Counted from the stretch's first letter, positions 12,229-46,825 are shown. The stretch: 64,000 nt of DNA from Omphiscola glabra (GCA_964017045.1 OZ024808.1:15375784-15439783), one strand, 5' to 3'. The notes: generated by a model not told the origin, from the letters alone. Made by a program: numbers and translations.

Positions 12229-12375
12229 AGTAAGGTTAAACCTGAAAAAAGAAACGCAACAAAACAACGAAGTGTCGGCAGGAAGCCTTCGTCAGCGAAC
12301 AAACAGAAAAAACGAATAAAATTTTAAAAAATATTTTTTAAAATAGCACTTAGCTGAGAAGTAGTATCCAAAAAG
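12229..12375 (+). mobile_element. Penelope-type element terminal fragment
   Basis: This piece matches both ends of the element at 55318-56112. All share 'ggttaaacctg', 'cgcaacaaaacaacga', 'gcctt' and a run ending 'atagcacttagc', and this copy continues into 'tgagaagtagt' like the right-hand copy there. The minus strand carries a CTGACGA - short hairpin - GACAC arrangement reminiscent of a hammerhead core. It is a solo fragment with no reverse transcriptase beside it. Confidence 0.65.
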
Positions 12376-13030
12376 GCAGCAAATGACTTGTGACAGAAAG
12401 TAAAAAAAAGGGGGGGGGGGGAGATTAAATGCTCTTAAAGACATGGTAAGACTCTTTCTCCACATCCTATCTGGTTGTTATCGCGGTGATCCCCATGGGC
12501 GCATAAGATCTCAGCTCCTAAAAATAAGTTTACCACACACTACGTTATATATATTTTACAATACGTTGATTAATGAATCAAAAGTTTGGTGGGCCGTGTT
12601 GATTGGGATGTTTCGAAATAGTTCGCCATTACAGTATTAGAATAGATGCTCTCTCTAATAATTATTTTTTTTGTTGGGGGCGAGGGGGCGCCGTTTGTAG
12701 ACAAAGGCGCAGTCGTACCACCCAGAAATAGGGTGGTATTTTCATTAAGTGACTGATGGAATGAGTATACAGTAGTTTCCATTTATTATACGGGATTAGA
12801 ACCACTGGTCCATAGAAGAAAGGAATGAAATGCGAGGACTGATTTCTCATCACATGTCAGCATTGATGGATTCTCTTACACGCAAAAATTGAGCTAGTCG
12901 AACGGGGAGGGGATTAGGTGTGGATATCTGTGGGGTACATGGGGGGTCGTTCCGGGTGAAGTACACGGAGTGGCTCTGGCGGGGGTAAAAGTGGTCGCTG
13001 TTGGTGGATTACATGGGATGGCCGAGTGAA
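12376..13030. other. No gene supported
   Basis: Unique sequence with a G run at about 12410-12421. Open frames on both strands around 12440-12850 are short and mutually overlapping. Confidence 0.45.
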
Positions 13031-13038
13031 GTGTTTTG

Positions 13039-13335
13039 AGGGGGGGGGGGGGGGAGGTTCTGAGTTGATGTACTCTTGTTTAATTTGGATGGGGTACAGG
13101 GTGAGCTGCGGTTGGAGGCATGTGGTAGAGTGGGTCGCGGACGGGGTGCATGTGGTAGGCTGGGATGTGAGTGGGGTGCATGTGGTTTGCTGGGATGTGA
13201 GTGGGGTGCATTTGGTAGGGTTGGCTGCGGGTGGGTTGCGTGTGGTAGGGTGGGCTGCGGGTGGGTTGCGTGTGGTAGGGTGGGCTTCGGGGTGGGTTGC
13301 GTGTGGTAGGGTGGGTTGCGTGTGGTAGGTTTGGA
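13039..13335. repeat. G run followed by a G/T-rich minisatellite, about 30-bp unit
   Basis: A G run (13039-13051) precedes about eight copies of 'ggtgcatgtggtaggctggg' plus 'atgtgagtg'-type units. Right-hand copies ('gggttgcgtgtggtagggtg') form a derived subtype. It reads as Val/Gly/Cys repeats in two frames and is treated as non-coding. Confidence 0.85.
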
Positions 13336-13627
13336 TCGGAATATGCGATGAAGGGGTTGTTTAGGGTTTCAGGGGTGTTGGCTCCAGGAGGTCAACTGCA
13401 ACAGCTGAAATGTAAGAATTCAGTTGTCAAATATGCTTTATTTTGTCATTAAACCATGACGTTTCTTTCTGGACCAGGCATTACCGACCGCGATGACTAG
13501 TAACGCATCTATTGTATGGTTGGCAGGTCGTCAAATTAGGACATTGTTGAATTCCAGGAGAATAACAACTGTGACAACATATTGTGTAACTGTACACCGA
13601 GACTATTTTTGTTAACTCCACACCACT

Positions 13628-13795
13628 TTGAGGCTGTAGGGTGTGTGGGTGTATGTGTGTGGCATTGCTATATATAAAGTCTGTGGCATGTGTGGGTGTA
13701 TGTGCGTGGCATGTATGGGTGTGTTTGCGGGGCATTGCTCTATAAAGTGTGTTGTGTATAGCTGTATTAGTGTGACATTGCTCTATAAAGTCGTT
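13628..13795. repeat. TG-rich minisatellite, about 35-bp unit
   Basis: 'tgtgtgggtgtatgtg' and 'tggcattgctctataaagt' alternate three to four times with deletions. The 160-codon frame running through and beyond it has no recognisable domain. Confidence 0.75.
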
Positions 13796-14149
13796 GTAAA
13801 CAAGATACTTTACAAAAGGCCTGATAAGATAGATGCGAGTGTTGACGGTAGTAGTGTTACGGTGTTGACTTCATTCAGTCGCAGACCTCCGGGTGTCCAT
13901 GACTTGCTGATGGGCCGACAGATTGAGTCTGAACGTGATATAACATGGTCAGACTACTGGATACAGACAAACAAACAACTACTAGAGTGCACACGACAGT
14001 CTATGTTTAAACTTTTATTTATTTTTTTTAAAATACTGTGGGAAGAAGAATGGATAGGTAATCTTCAGGCGGGAGTCTTACATATAATTTCTTCCGACCA
14101 CTCGGTCAATAATCTTTATATGTAATCACTGCTTACTTCCAAGTTACTT

Positions 14150-14450
14150 TACTGGAATCTCCTTCATCAATACCTACTTTCCAATATCATTGATTATAAT
14201 CTCTGTCTTCAATACTCACCTCCCATTAGCGTGACTGGAGGCCGTCAATACTTACTTCCCATTAGCGTGACTGGGGGGTCACCAATACTTACTTCCCGTT
14301 AGCGTGACTTGGGGGTCGCCAATACCTACTTCCCATTAGCGTGACCGGATTCCTCGAACTTAACTTATTTACCTTTAATTTGACACGAAGTCATCAATAC
14401 TTACTTCCCATTAGCGTGATTGGAAGTTATCAATACTTACTTCCATTGAT
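14150..14450. repeat. Degenerate minisatellite, about 45-bp unit
   Basis: 'caatacttacttcccattag' followed by 'cgtgactggggg' recurs about six times with insertions and decay. Confidence 0.8.
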
Positions 14451-14562
14451 GTCACTATCCTACTAATAGTGAGTGTAAGATGAATGCATTTCCACAAATC
14501 AGTTGTATGTATTTTGTATATTGTTGGGACTCGTGGATGCAAAGATATATGTTCAACTACCC

Positions 14563-14579
14563 CCCCCCCCCCCCCCCCG
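14563..14579. repeat. C homopolymer
   Basis: An uninterrupted C run of about 17. Similar G runs lie at about 14993-15006, 15587-15601 and 15708-15718. The rest of 14451-15827 shows no supportable gene. Confidence 0.8.
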
Positions 14580-15827
14580 ATTTGTGTGACCTTGATAGAA
14601 TCGACAGATGGGGAAACTCCTAGAAAGGTAACGTTTTTTTTTCTTTTGGATGTTAGATAAACAGTTGGGCGTGGCCCCCATATTGGCAGCTGGTGAAATA
14701 AGATGATTTCACAGGTTATAAACTGTGCGCTTTGGGCTAGAGAGGATTTACTTCGTTGATACGTCATGGGGTTGGGGGATAGGAAAGGTACACGTTTAAA
14801 AGGATGTGTATTGATTTACAGGAAATATCGGAGGTTTTAAGTGAGGGGGTGGGTGGGTTCATGTTTGTAGGAGGGGAAAAAGGACGGCGTCTTTGGCGAA
14901 GAAGTAAAAACATTGATAGAGAAATGATAGTGCGCTCTGTGATTCTTGATTTTATATGAGGTCTTCGCCTGCTTTAAATATGATAGGTTGTAGGGGGGGG
15001 GGGGGGCCACATACACATTTCAAAAAGAAAAAACAACTCTGCAGTTGGCCGGCAATGCCGCACCTCCATATAAAGAAAAAAAAGTACCGACCACTCCTCT
15101 GCACCGCTACCCATCCACCTTTTCCTTCGCCTTGTGCACATGCAAATATGCCATATTTTTTTTCGATCTAATCTTAAAATTGAAAGGGACTTAAAGCCTT
15201 ATTGCCTTCTGAAAAAAACTAAATATTTTGTTTTCATTGCTAATTTGTGTTCATATTTCATTCATCTGTCACCAGTCTTAACGATAACTTCCCATCGCGT
15301 CTCCGTTTTGTTCGCGCTCCTCGCTGTTCTCCCTTGATGCGAGACGAGAATTCGAATGACAGTTCTTAGTTTAATGACGTGAGCTGTGTGTGCTTGGGCG
15401 TGTGTGCTCCCTGCAAATGCTCATTTGGCCTCTACCTGTTTTTTTTTTTTGGTTTAAACATTCATTTGGCAGACAGTGAGTAATCCAGATGATCTGTTGT
15501 ATTGTTCAATGCCTGCACACAGGAGCTAGCTGAGATACCGAACTTTGGTTTGGACATTCCACGACTTCCGCATATGATATCAAGCTGGGGGGGGGGGGGG
15601 GAGTGAGGGATAGGGGAGTTAGGGGTAAGGGTTCGGTCTTTTAGTTCAGATAAAGAAAAGATAATGAGCCAATGATAATGTTTTTTTTTAATTTAATTTC
15701 TTTCGGGAGGGGGGGGGGGCAGGCATTTTCTTTATAACCAACGGGATAAAACGTTTAGAGGCGGCAGGTACTGCAGGCTCGCACAATGTCCCATTGCTGT
15801 TTCGAAGTGGCTATTGGTACCCGGGTA

Positions 15828-16224
15828 ATGAGAACTGAGAGGTTGGGATTAAAAAAAAAACGATTTGAAATATTATTGTTGGGTTGGTAAGACCAAATGA
15901 TGTATCAAATGAAAGATAATTGAATGCACTCTACGTTTGTAAACTTAATTCTTCATTTTAACTAAAATAAACTACCACAAATGACATTCTAATAGCATTA
16001 GTCAAAATGGACCCGGACACGCAGCGCCGCCATTTGCACCCGGGTACCATTAGACTCAATGCTATTCGGATGTCATTTGTTGTAGTTTATTTTAGTAAAA
16101 CTGAATAATTAAGAATACAAATGTATAGTACATTCAATTATCTTTCATTTGATACCTCATTTGGTCTTCAAACCCAACAATAATATTTTAAATCGTTTTT
16201 TAATCCTATGCTCTCAATTCTTAT
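15828..16224. mobile_element. Foldback (long inverted repeat) element, arms about 175 bp
   Basis: The left arm (about 15828-16003) and right arm (about 16053-16224) are inverted copies. 'tattattgttgggttgg' pairs with 'aacccaacaataatatt', 'agataattgaatg' with 'cattcaattatct', and 'aaaataaactacaacaaatgac'-type sequence with 'gtcatttgttgtagtttatt'. The loop of about 50 bases (16004-16052) is GC-richer. No ORF is present. It is probably a foldback MITE, and a transcript across it would form a long hairpin. Confidence 0.85.
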
Positions 16225-16694
16225 ATTTCTACCAAAGGTGGCGTAAATGTAACCGAGTCCAGATTTAAGATGTATTTTATTCACCGTCTGTTAATACACC
16301 CCCAAAAAGTCGTGCTTAAGTAGTATTCAACCACTCTAACCCAAACCATCATATTAGAATAATATAAGATGTATCCAAATCCATGTATGTACACTTGGAG
16401 CACCTGTAAAAAAAAAATTTAAACGCTACATCACAAGCAACGGCCGTAAATACCCCCTTTCACCTTTGACCAAATGACGAGACCCCCCCCCCCCCCTAAA
16501 AAAAATAAACCAAAAAAAAACAAACATAGCTTATCTCCCCATCGACGGTATCTTTATCTCCCACATCGAGTCATTAATTTGTATCAACTCTGACCTACTT
16601 TAAGTGAACTTTAGTAGTCACTTGGGTGTGGCGCTAATGTTTGTTATCATCAGCAGTCAGCATTTTAATACTGATGTCCCACGTACTTCTCGGG
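16225..16694. other. No gene supported
   Basis: AT-rich unique sequence with a C run at about 16483-16496 and A-rich stretches. Confidence 0.5.
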
Positions 16695-17190
16695 TCTCGT
16701 CTGTTTACAATCAACCATCGGCCTGCTCTTTTTACTATCAACCATCGTCCTGCTCTGTTTACAATCAACCATCGGCCTGCTCTTTTTACAATCAGCCATC
16801 GTCCTGCTCTGTTAACAATCAACCATCGACCTGCTCTGTTTACAATCAACCATCGGCCTGCTCTGTTAACAATCAACCATCGGCCTGCTCTGTTTACAAT
16901 CAACCATCGGCCTGCTCTGTTAACAATCAACCATCGGCCTGCTCTGTTTACAATCAACCATCGTCCTTCTCTGTTTACAATCAACCATCGGCCTGCCCTG
17001 TTTACAATCAACCATCGGCATGCTCTGTTTACAATCAACCATCGGCCTGCTCTGTTTACAATCAACCATCGGCCTGCTCTGTTTACAATCAACCATCGGC
17101 CTGCTCTGTTTACAATCAACCATCGGCCTGCTCTGTTTACAATCAACCATCGGCCTGCTCTGTTAACAATCAACCATCGGCCTGCTCTAA
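16695..17190. repeat. Minisatellite, 27-bp unit, about 18 copies
   Basis: The unit is 'tgctctgtttacaatcaacc' plus 'atcggcc'. Because 27 is divisible by 3 and the unit holds few stop words, all three + frames and at least two minus frames stay open for about 75 to 220 codons (peptides such as SVYNQPSAC). A gttaac variant alternates with gtttac in the left half, so dimers were probably duplicated. A C run (17241-17260) follows. Confidence 0.95.
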
Positions 17191-17294
17191 AAAAATTGAG
17201 AAATTCGGTCGAACGAGTTGGGTTGTTATTGTTGTTGGTTTCCCCCCCCCCCCCCCCCCCTGTCAATAAAACATTTTGAAAGCCTACGACGTCT

Positions 17295-17396
17295 TTGAAT
17301 TATGCTCGAGGCAAAGATTGCAGTGCATTTCAATATTAAATGTCCGCAGCTCCAGTCAAAAATTGCAGTGCATTTCAATATTAAATGTCCGCAGGA
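17295..17396. repeat. Direct duplication of about 51 bp
   Basis: 'attgcagtgcatttcaatat' plus 'taaatgtccgcag' occurs twice, back to back. Confidence 0.85.
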
Positions 17397-17739
17397 TGCA
17401 GGGGCGGACCCCAGCTAATGAATTCTATGGAAACTGAAGGGACACGAGGGGAAAAAAAAAGACAGGAGTGTGAATACCACACCAAGCACACATTAAGTTC
17501 ATGAACGTAAGTTCTCCCACATTGCTTGTACCATTAACAGATCAGATCATCCGTTGTGAGATATAAGGTTGAACGAAGTCACGAGACTTACTCAAAATAA
17601 CACCCTATTCGCCCCAGGCACTGCACCGAGACGACGAAACAATCCCCATATAAGACACGAATTTTCTTATTATGTCTTCACGTGCCTTCCAAACATTAGT
17701 GCTTCAAAGGTTCTAAGTCTTTTATTATTTTTTTTTAAA

Positions 17740-17766
17740 TTTTTTTTTTTGGGGGGGGGGGGGGGT
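17740..17766. repeat. T run joined directly to G run
   Basis: About ten T are followed by about sixteen G. The same T-to-G junction recurs at about 36568-36601 and, with interruptions, at 1961-1982. Confidence 0.8.
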
Positions 17767-17834
17767 TTACAACTTTAACCACGGTTGCACGATTACGAAA
17801 GATGACCACACACAAAAGTGTTGTTTTCTTAGGG

Positions 17835-18032
17835 CAGTGGTTCTCAACCTTGCTTGTGCCGCGACCCTTTCATACAGTTCCTCATGTCGTGACGACCCCC
17901 AACCACAAAAAAAATGCTCTTCGCTACTTTATAACTGTAGAATATATGTGTTTTCCGATGGTCTTAGGCGACCCCACGGAAAGGGTCGTTCGACCCCCGA
18001 AGGGGTCGCGACCCACAGGTTGAGAACCGCTT
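17835..18032. mobile_element. SPIN-like hAT MITE, copy 1
   Basis: It starts 'cagtggttctcaacc' and ends 'ggttgagaaccgctt'. It is flanked by a perfect 8-bp duplication 'tcttaggg' (17827-17834 and 18033-18040) that fits the Buster-type nnnTAnnn pattern. The interior carries 'ccgatggtcttaggcgacc' and 'gggtcgcgacccacagg', which I recognise as the SPIN (Space Invaders) family. The orientation is opposite to copies 2 to 4. It is 198 bp and non-autonomous. Confidence 0.9.
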
Positions 18033-18040
18033 TCTTAGGG

Positions 18041-18772
18041 GGTAATTATTGTGAATTGGACCTAACATTTCGCCTCAGCAAGCCCAAAATGTGATGTTTC
18101 CACTTGAAACCTGATGACAATCATTTTTTTTATTCATTTCTGTTTTTTACATTTGCCATCTTTCCTAAAGGAAAAAAAAACAACTGATATACTTGAAATT
18201 GGTTTAGTTTTATTTATTTCTTGTGCTCGGTGTTTTCAATGAAATGATTCTGGGCGACATTTGTTGAGTTGCATAACTTGTACCGGAGACCACTTGACCT
18301 TCTGCTCCGTGGAACACTTGGACGACAGGTTATCGTTTGTGCTGGTACTTTACGTTATACTTCTATCTTTCACCGCAGCTCTTTAGGGGGGAAAAGAGAA
18401 GTGTGTTTTCGGGGGGGGGGGGGGGGTTTACCATGTTGTTGCTTTGTATATGTTTTGACTACATTTTTAAAGAAGTTTTCCGTTGATGACATATTTCTAG
18501 GATATTATTAATTAATTTTTTTTACAGCAAAGGCGTGTTTAAATCCTGGATACAGATACCGAAACGAGGACACAAAATAGTCGGAGAAGAATTACCCATA
18601 AAGATGTCTAATCTTCGAGCAACACTTAACCAAAAAACCCTGTCATATCAAATGCGTGCTTATTTAAATATTTTGTTGGGATAACTTCTTTACAGCTGCC
18701 TACCTGACGTGACTGTTGCACCCCCACCCCCCGATTGCAGTTTTACTCTAGATCCGCCATTGTAGTGGCAGT

Positions 18773-18838
<66 letters not shown>

Positions 18839-19441
18839 GAGTCCTTTCAAACTAGAGATTTTGGGAGTCTTTAGTGAATGAGTAAAGTAATTAAATTCAT
18901 TAGGGAAAATAAAAAGTAAGACTTTGCGTCTTATTTTATATTCTCAATTATTGAGATGAATGATTGTTATTGATAAAGAGGGGAGGGAATCAAGCCGAAA
19001 AGCACAAGACGATAATAATAATACAATGTACAATAGTGCCCTGGTTCAGGTTCTTAACTTTTGAGACCCGGACGTCACGAGCTGTCGACCGACACAAATG
19101 GCAGACGAGATAAGACAGACCAGTCAAGGGTAGGGTGTGGTACCCTGTTTGCTGCGTTATAAATTCGAGTTGTTGTCTTGTTCTTTATGTCATGGTGGCG
19201 TCACGGAGTTCTGGCCTCATGTCTTAACCGTGTAAGAACGCCTGTACCAAGAAAATATTTCTAACTTTTAAGGCCAAAGAAGTTTGTTTTTTTTTTAATT
19301 AAAAAAGTGTGAGTGTGTGTGGATCTTTATTTTATTTTAGTAACTTTCCCCCCCTCCCCCCCCTTTTTTTTTTGCCCCCTCTGTATTCAGGTGAGGGAAA
19401 ACGAATTAAGTAGTAGAAGATGGGGGAAGGGCTTAAATAAA
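18041..19441. other. No gene supported; G run and 62-base T run
   Basis: A G run lies at about 18411-18426 and an uninterrupted T run of about 62 at 18776-18837. The T run could be the complement of a retrotransposed poly(A) tail, but I see no source gene or target duplication. Confidence 0.5.
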
Positions 19442-19507
19442 GTGGGAGGCAACGAAACAACGAACGTTTCGGCAAGAAGCCTTCGTCGGAAAATATCAGA
19501 AGCATAG
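19442..19507 (+). mobile_element. Short Penelope-type terminal fragment
   Basis: It shares 'aacgaaacaacgaacgt' and 'gaagccttcgtc' with the fragments at 12229 and 55318. On the minus strand it reads GACGA - GGC hairpin GCC - GAAAC. Here the GAAAC half of a hammerhead-like core is intact and the CTGA half is altered. It is too short to show the rest of the element. Confidence 0.5.
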
Positions 19508-20276
19508 ATCAACACATGTAGAAATAAAAATAAATCTATATTTTGGGGGCGGTGGTCTTTGTTTGGTGGCTTTCTGGCACAGCGTAGATAAAAGAACGTT
19601 AATTTCATATTAAATAATTTTTTTAAAAAGCTCTACACATCTACCCCCCCCCCCCTGAGTCCCCAAGCAGTAGATAATACCAAGCACGTCGGTGCTATGA
19701 AGAAGAGTTCAGGCGTGTCAGAGAAATAGTTAAGACATTGGTCTTTGACAGCCTGAATAACGACATAAGACAATCAAAAGGATTTGTCAGCAAAAGCAAT
19801 ATAAAAAAGCGATGATTATTAAAATTAAACGGGAAAGCCAGACTTTATAGCACCTTAATTGGTTGGAAGGATGGGGGTCATTGTGCAGCCAGATAATATT
19901 TAATGCCACTCATTTTAGAAAATTATTTTTGCTGTAAAAATTTCAGCATAAACAGTGCAATTAATTGGTAGTGAAGTACATATGGCAGGAAAAGGCTGCT
20001 GTAGCTGTTAGGATCAATGGAACTGCAGTGGAACACTGTTATATTGTGAATTTGGGCATATAGCGTTCATGGCATGCATCCCGAAATTTTGTACGTTCAT
20101 TCGCATGTGAAAGATTTTCCTCAAAATAAATGGAAAAACAAAACAACCACCAAGTATTAAAAAAAAATGTTTTCGCACAATCGTAAATCTCCCCCCCCCC
20201 CCTTTTTTTTCCCCCAAGTCTAGTACAACTTCAAAACCGCAAGAGATTTAAACATCCTTCTCTTCTTCTTATGTTT

Positions 20277-20607
20277 GAGGGCCCACGATCAATTTATTGA
20301 TCATTCTGGCTCCTGGTTTGAATTCAAAGTTTACCTTCTCTTAGAAGGGTTGCCGTCCAAGGCTAACGAGTCCCATCCACCCGGGAGTTGCCGGAATGTT
20401 TCATTGTATCAATGTTATCCGCCTATCGGGACTCCATCTCCGGGTTTGAATCATGAATCTCCTTCTCTTAGATGAGTTGCCGTCCAAGGTTGGCGAGTCC
20501 CAGCCACCCGGGCTGCTGGTGGTGTTTGCTTGACTGGGCTTTGGTGGGGATTAAACCATCAACTTGAGATTTGCTCAGTTTAGACCACTCGGCCACCCAG
20601 CACCCGT
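20277..20607 (-). mobile_element. tRNA-derived SINE with an internal duplication
   Basis: Read on the minus strand from about 20607, the element begins with a tRNA-like head. 'tggccgagtgg' fits an A box and 'gatggtttaatccc' fits a degenerate B box. The body carries 'ccgggtggctgggactcg', and a body segment of about 165 bp occurs twice (compare 'gccgtccaaggctaacgagt' and 'gccgtccaaggttggcgagt'). Functional tRNA folding is not evident, so it is a polymerase III-type SINE rather than a tRNA gene. Confidence 0.7.
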
Positions 20608-20910
20608 CTGTTTTACCAAAATAACATGTCTTTATACTTTTGTCAAAAAATCCCAATCCTATTTTCACGAAACCCCAAATTCACGCGACCCAATTATTAT
20701 CGCTAACTGATTTTATGGTCCACAGTTATCGCGTTATTATGGAATTGTACTATGCGTCCCAAAATATCAGTGTCTTCCTGCTTCACCGTGGCCTTGCATA
20801 CGGTACATACATTGTTATGTGATAATTTGTAGGGGATTCTACTGCACGTCCAAAATATCAATGTTTTACTGCTTCACCTTGGCCTTACATTGTCAAGTGA
20901 TCATTTAAAG

Positions 20911-21105
20911 CAGCGGTTCTCAACCTGTGGATCGCGACCCCTTTGGGGGTTGAGTGGCCCTTTCACAGGGATCACGTAAGATAATCGGAAAACACATATA
21001 CTACAGCTATGAAGTTGCAACGAAAATAATTTTGTGTTTGGGGGTCGCCACAACTTGAGGACCTGTATCAAAGGGTCGAGGCATTAGGAAGGTTGAGAAC
21101 CACTG
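20911..21105. mobile_element. SPIN-like hAT MITE, copy 2
   Basis: It is 195 bp with termini 'cagcggttctcaacc' and 'ggttgagaaccactg'. The flanks are 'atttaaag' and 'ctttaaag', an 8-bp duplication with one changed base. It sits only 117 bp upstream of the first recognised exon of the mesh-like gene, inside what should be an intron of that gene. Confidence 0.9.
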
Positions 21106-21222
21106 CTTTAAAGACTTGTGTCACCGTAACCTTCTCCTAGTACCAGAAATTATCAATTGATTACAAACTAATATTATTCTATATTTAACTCAAACCTAAT
21201 ACTTTTTTTTTCTAATCAACAG

Positions 21223-43697
<22,475 letters not shown>

Positions 43698-43939
43698 TGG
43701 ACGTGCACATTCACCTTTGGTTTTATTATCTGCATGATTTACCCTCTACTCCAAACAACTGTGTGGGGGTCTTGGAACAGTTTGAACAACTTCAGAGCTC
43801 CACTTAACATGAAGGAGGCATCAAGGGCCCTTGCACAAGTTGGGGCCACTATTTGGTGCTGTCACTTCAGATGAACGCCGTGCTTTGGTGTAACATAAAT
43901 TTACTAGATCCTTGAAAACTGTCCAACCCAAGATGGCAT

Positions 43940-44175
43940 CAACCCATTTATAATGGACTTTTAAAGCTCTGCGCTCTGGCTAGAACATCAATTCAGGATT
44001 GAGCAATATATTTCTCACAACCCATTTATGATGGACTTTTAAAGCTCTGCGCTCTGGCTGGAACATCAATTCAGGATTGAGCAATATATTTCTCACAACC
44101 CATTTATGATGGACTTTTAAAGCTCTGCGCTCTGGCTAGAACATCAATTCAAGATTGAGCAACATATTTCTCATT
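43940..44175. repeat. 78-bp minisatellite, three copies, just after the stop codon
   Basis: 'aacccatttatgatggactt' plus 'ttaaagctctgcgctctggc' and 'aacatcaattcaggattgag' repeats three times, beginning about 245 bp after the stop. It may lie in the 3' UTR. Confidence 0.9.
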
Positions 44176-46631
44176 CATCAACAAGTAGCATAGCAACTTT
44201 TTGTATGCTTAACATTCTCATTTGACTTATCAACAGTGTCTATAAGTCAAATAAATTGTACAGAATTCTAAATTTGCTGTGCTGTCATCATACTTGGAAA
44301 GAGCAATGAAGAATCAACTCATGAGAATTGATGGCTATATTAAAGACTTTAATCCTGATTTTAAATGAGTTTGTTTCAATGTTCTCCATGACACGGTTTG
44401 GTTTTGCTACTAGACATGGTTGGAGATGTTCCTGTAGGATTTGAGAAATTCGACACATATCAATTGTTGTTGCCACTCTAACTAACCCGTGTACTTACAT
44501 TTCAACTACTGAGAACCATTTATTGGGCCGCTCAATCCTTTCCAAATGTTGCTGGTTCCAAGACAAGCAACGTGCATTGGAACAGCTTCTCCCTACGAGC
44601 TGTGTGTCTGCAGGATGCTGGAAAAAGAAATAAGATAAAACTATAGAAAAACATCTTCCTTCAGGTCATGCCAAAACACTGACTGGCATCATAACAGTCT
44701 TGTACAGTGGACTGTTGTTAAATCTGCAATAAGGCTAAATTTAAAAAAAAAAAATTTTGTTGTGTTCATGGGAAATTGAAAATGAATAAAATGGATAAAT
44801 AAGAAATAGTGATCAGGATTAACCAATCACTAGCTTGTGTATATGTCAGCTGATGTATGCATAAAACAACTGTACTAATCGATTCATCTCTATATGGGGT
44901 CAACTACCAAACAAAGTTGTTTGCATATTCATGCTCACAAGAAATTGTTCAAAATCAACTACAGGTGTTTAGATCCAATAAATAGCCTTCATGGATTAAG
45001 TAAAAAATATGAACCTTCATTCATCTCTAAAGTTGCAAAATATGAACATTCATCGTCTCTAATATAAACATTCATCGTCACTAATATGAAGATTTCAAAT
45101 TATTTTCTCAGGATACAGGATAGATAAGAATAAAAAAAATTTAAAAAGGGAAAGAATTTCATTGTTTAAATTCCTTTGGATTACTATAAACAACAAGCTA
45201 CAACAAGCAGCCGTAAAGCTCAACTTTTGTTATTTCATTTTGCTGTGCAAAAATTAAGATTATTTCAAAATTGTTCTATGTACCTACCATTACCAATCTT
45301 CGGGCTAAACCAACAAAAAAATGGACAATCTGCTTATTCAAGACTGGATTGCTGAGACTAGAGAAGGAAGTGCGCTTAAAGAGAAACAGATGTGGCTAAA
45401 GCAAAGTGAATATGAATGCATTTCTGTTGTATTCTCTTAGAATTATTTAAACCACAAATACTGGAACTTCATGATTTCCATGCATGAAACAAACAAAAAA
45501 TAAATCATAATTTCTGTATGTTATTGCTAACGAGTTTATTGTGGAGTTTACCCACCTATTGCTTGGTCTTGTATTGTTTATTTATCACATTCAAGCTTAT
45601 CTAAGCTGCTGTGTCTTTTGAACATAAAAGCTATGTATTATTTTATTATTCTTGTAGGTTTAAATGACCTTCACCTAAAAGTTAAAAATTAATATTTTTC
45701 TTTGGCAAAATAAAAAAATTTAAAGAGAATGTTGCCATGATTTTGCTTTGTCCAGAAAATCAAATCTATTGTTACTGTAAATTTATATTGACAATAATAA
45801 GGATGTAATTAATGTCAAAACAGATTTTAATTTATTTCTCAACTTAAATTTGTATTGCTTGTTCCGATCATCCAAGAGTAATAAAGAATGTTCAGTCATA
45901 TGGTTTAAGGATTTACAGTTAAGAAGTAGATCATATTTTGAGTTTAGAAAGGAACAAAATTACACTTTTGAATTTTTTATTTTAAAAAATTATATTTTTT
46001 TATGTGGAGTAGGTTACAAAAGAAAATGATTGTACTGAAAATGTTGGTATCACTCTTTAGACAAACAAACCTAATATTTAAAAATGAATTATTATTTGTC
46101 AACTCAATTTCAGATTGAAGAAAGTAAGAGTCAATGTAGCAGTTAAGAATTCTGTCAAATAGATTTCAAAAACACTGACTTTGAGAACCCAAGTCTAATC
46201 TATTTTTCCAATAGAAATATCTTAGAAGATTTCCTAAACAGTAAATTAAATATTTTAATCTGTTATTTGATATTTCTGAAGTAAAGCATGCGTTCCCAGT
46301 CTGAATGAGGATATATAAAGATCAGGATCTAAACATAGGTGTCAACATTTTTTTTTACATTCTGTGGCACTCAAAGCGTCAACACTTGATTAGCACAAGT
46401 GGACTCCACTTGACTTGTTATGCCTTTAAGTTGGTAGCCCTGATAGTGACCTGAATAAATTCCTTGTGACCAACATCAACATTTCATAACATCCACACAC
46501 GAAGTCCACTACTGATGGGATGTACTCTTTGAATGGAATAACCTTTTTTTTTCAATGTTGTCTTTGGACAAAATAAACAAAAATAAGTACCGGTAGTAAA
46601 GATTTAGTTGTTAATTATAACATAATGACTT

Positions 46632-46825
46632 CCTTCACTACTATGAGGTTTCATGTTACTTAAAACAAACTCTAAGCCCTCACTACTATGAGGTTTCATA
46701 TTACTTTACAGAACAAACTCTAAGCCTTCACTACTCTGAGGTTTCATATTACTTTACAGAACAAACTCTAAGCCTTCACTACTATGATGTTTCATATTAC
46801 TTTACAGAACAAACTCTAAGAAAAA
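46632..46825. repeat. Minisatellite, about 50-bp unit, four copies
   Basis: 'cttcactactatgaggtttc' plus 'atattactttacagaacaaa' and 'ctctaag' repeats four times. Confidence 0.9.

Noticed and set aside
13643..14125. 160-codon + frame
   Set aside because: It starts in a TG-rich repeat, has no domain and no exon signals.
16604..17269. 221-codon repeat protein with an apparent signal peptide
   Set aside because: The frame opens at GTG rather than ATG, and equivalent long frames exist in other phases and on the other strand, so it is a satellite effect.
18776..18837. 62-base T run as a retrogene tail
   Set aside because: No source gene sequence and no target duplication were found beside it.
20535..20607. 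tRNA gene on the minus strand
   Set aside because: Box A and B resemble a tRNA, but box B is degenerate, the cloverleaf is poor and it is joined to a SINE body.
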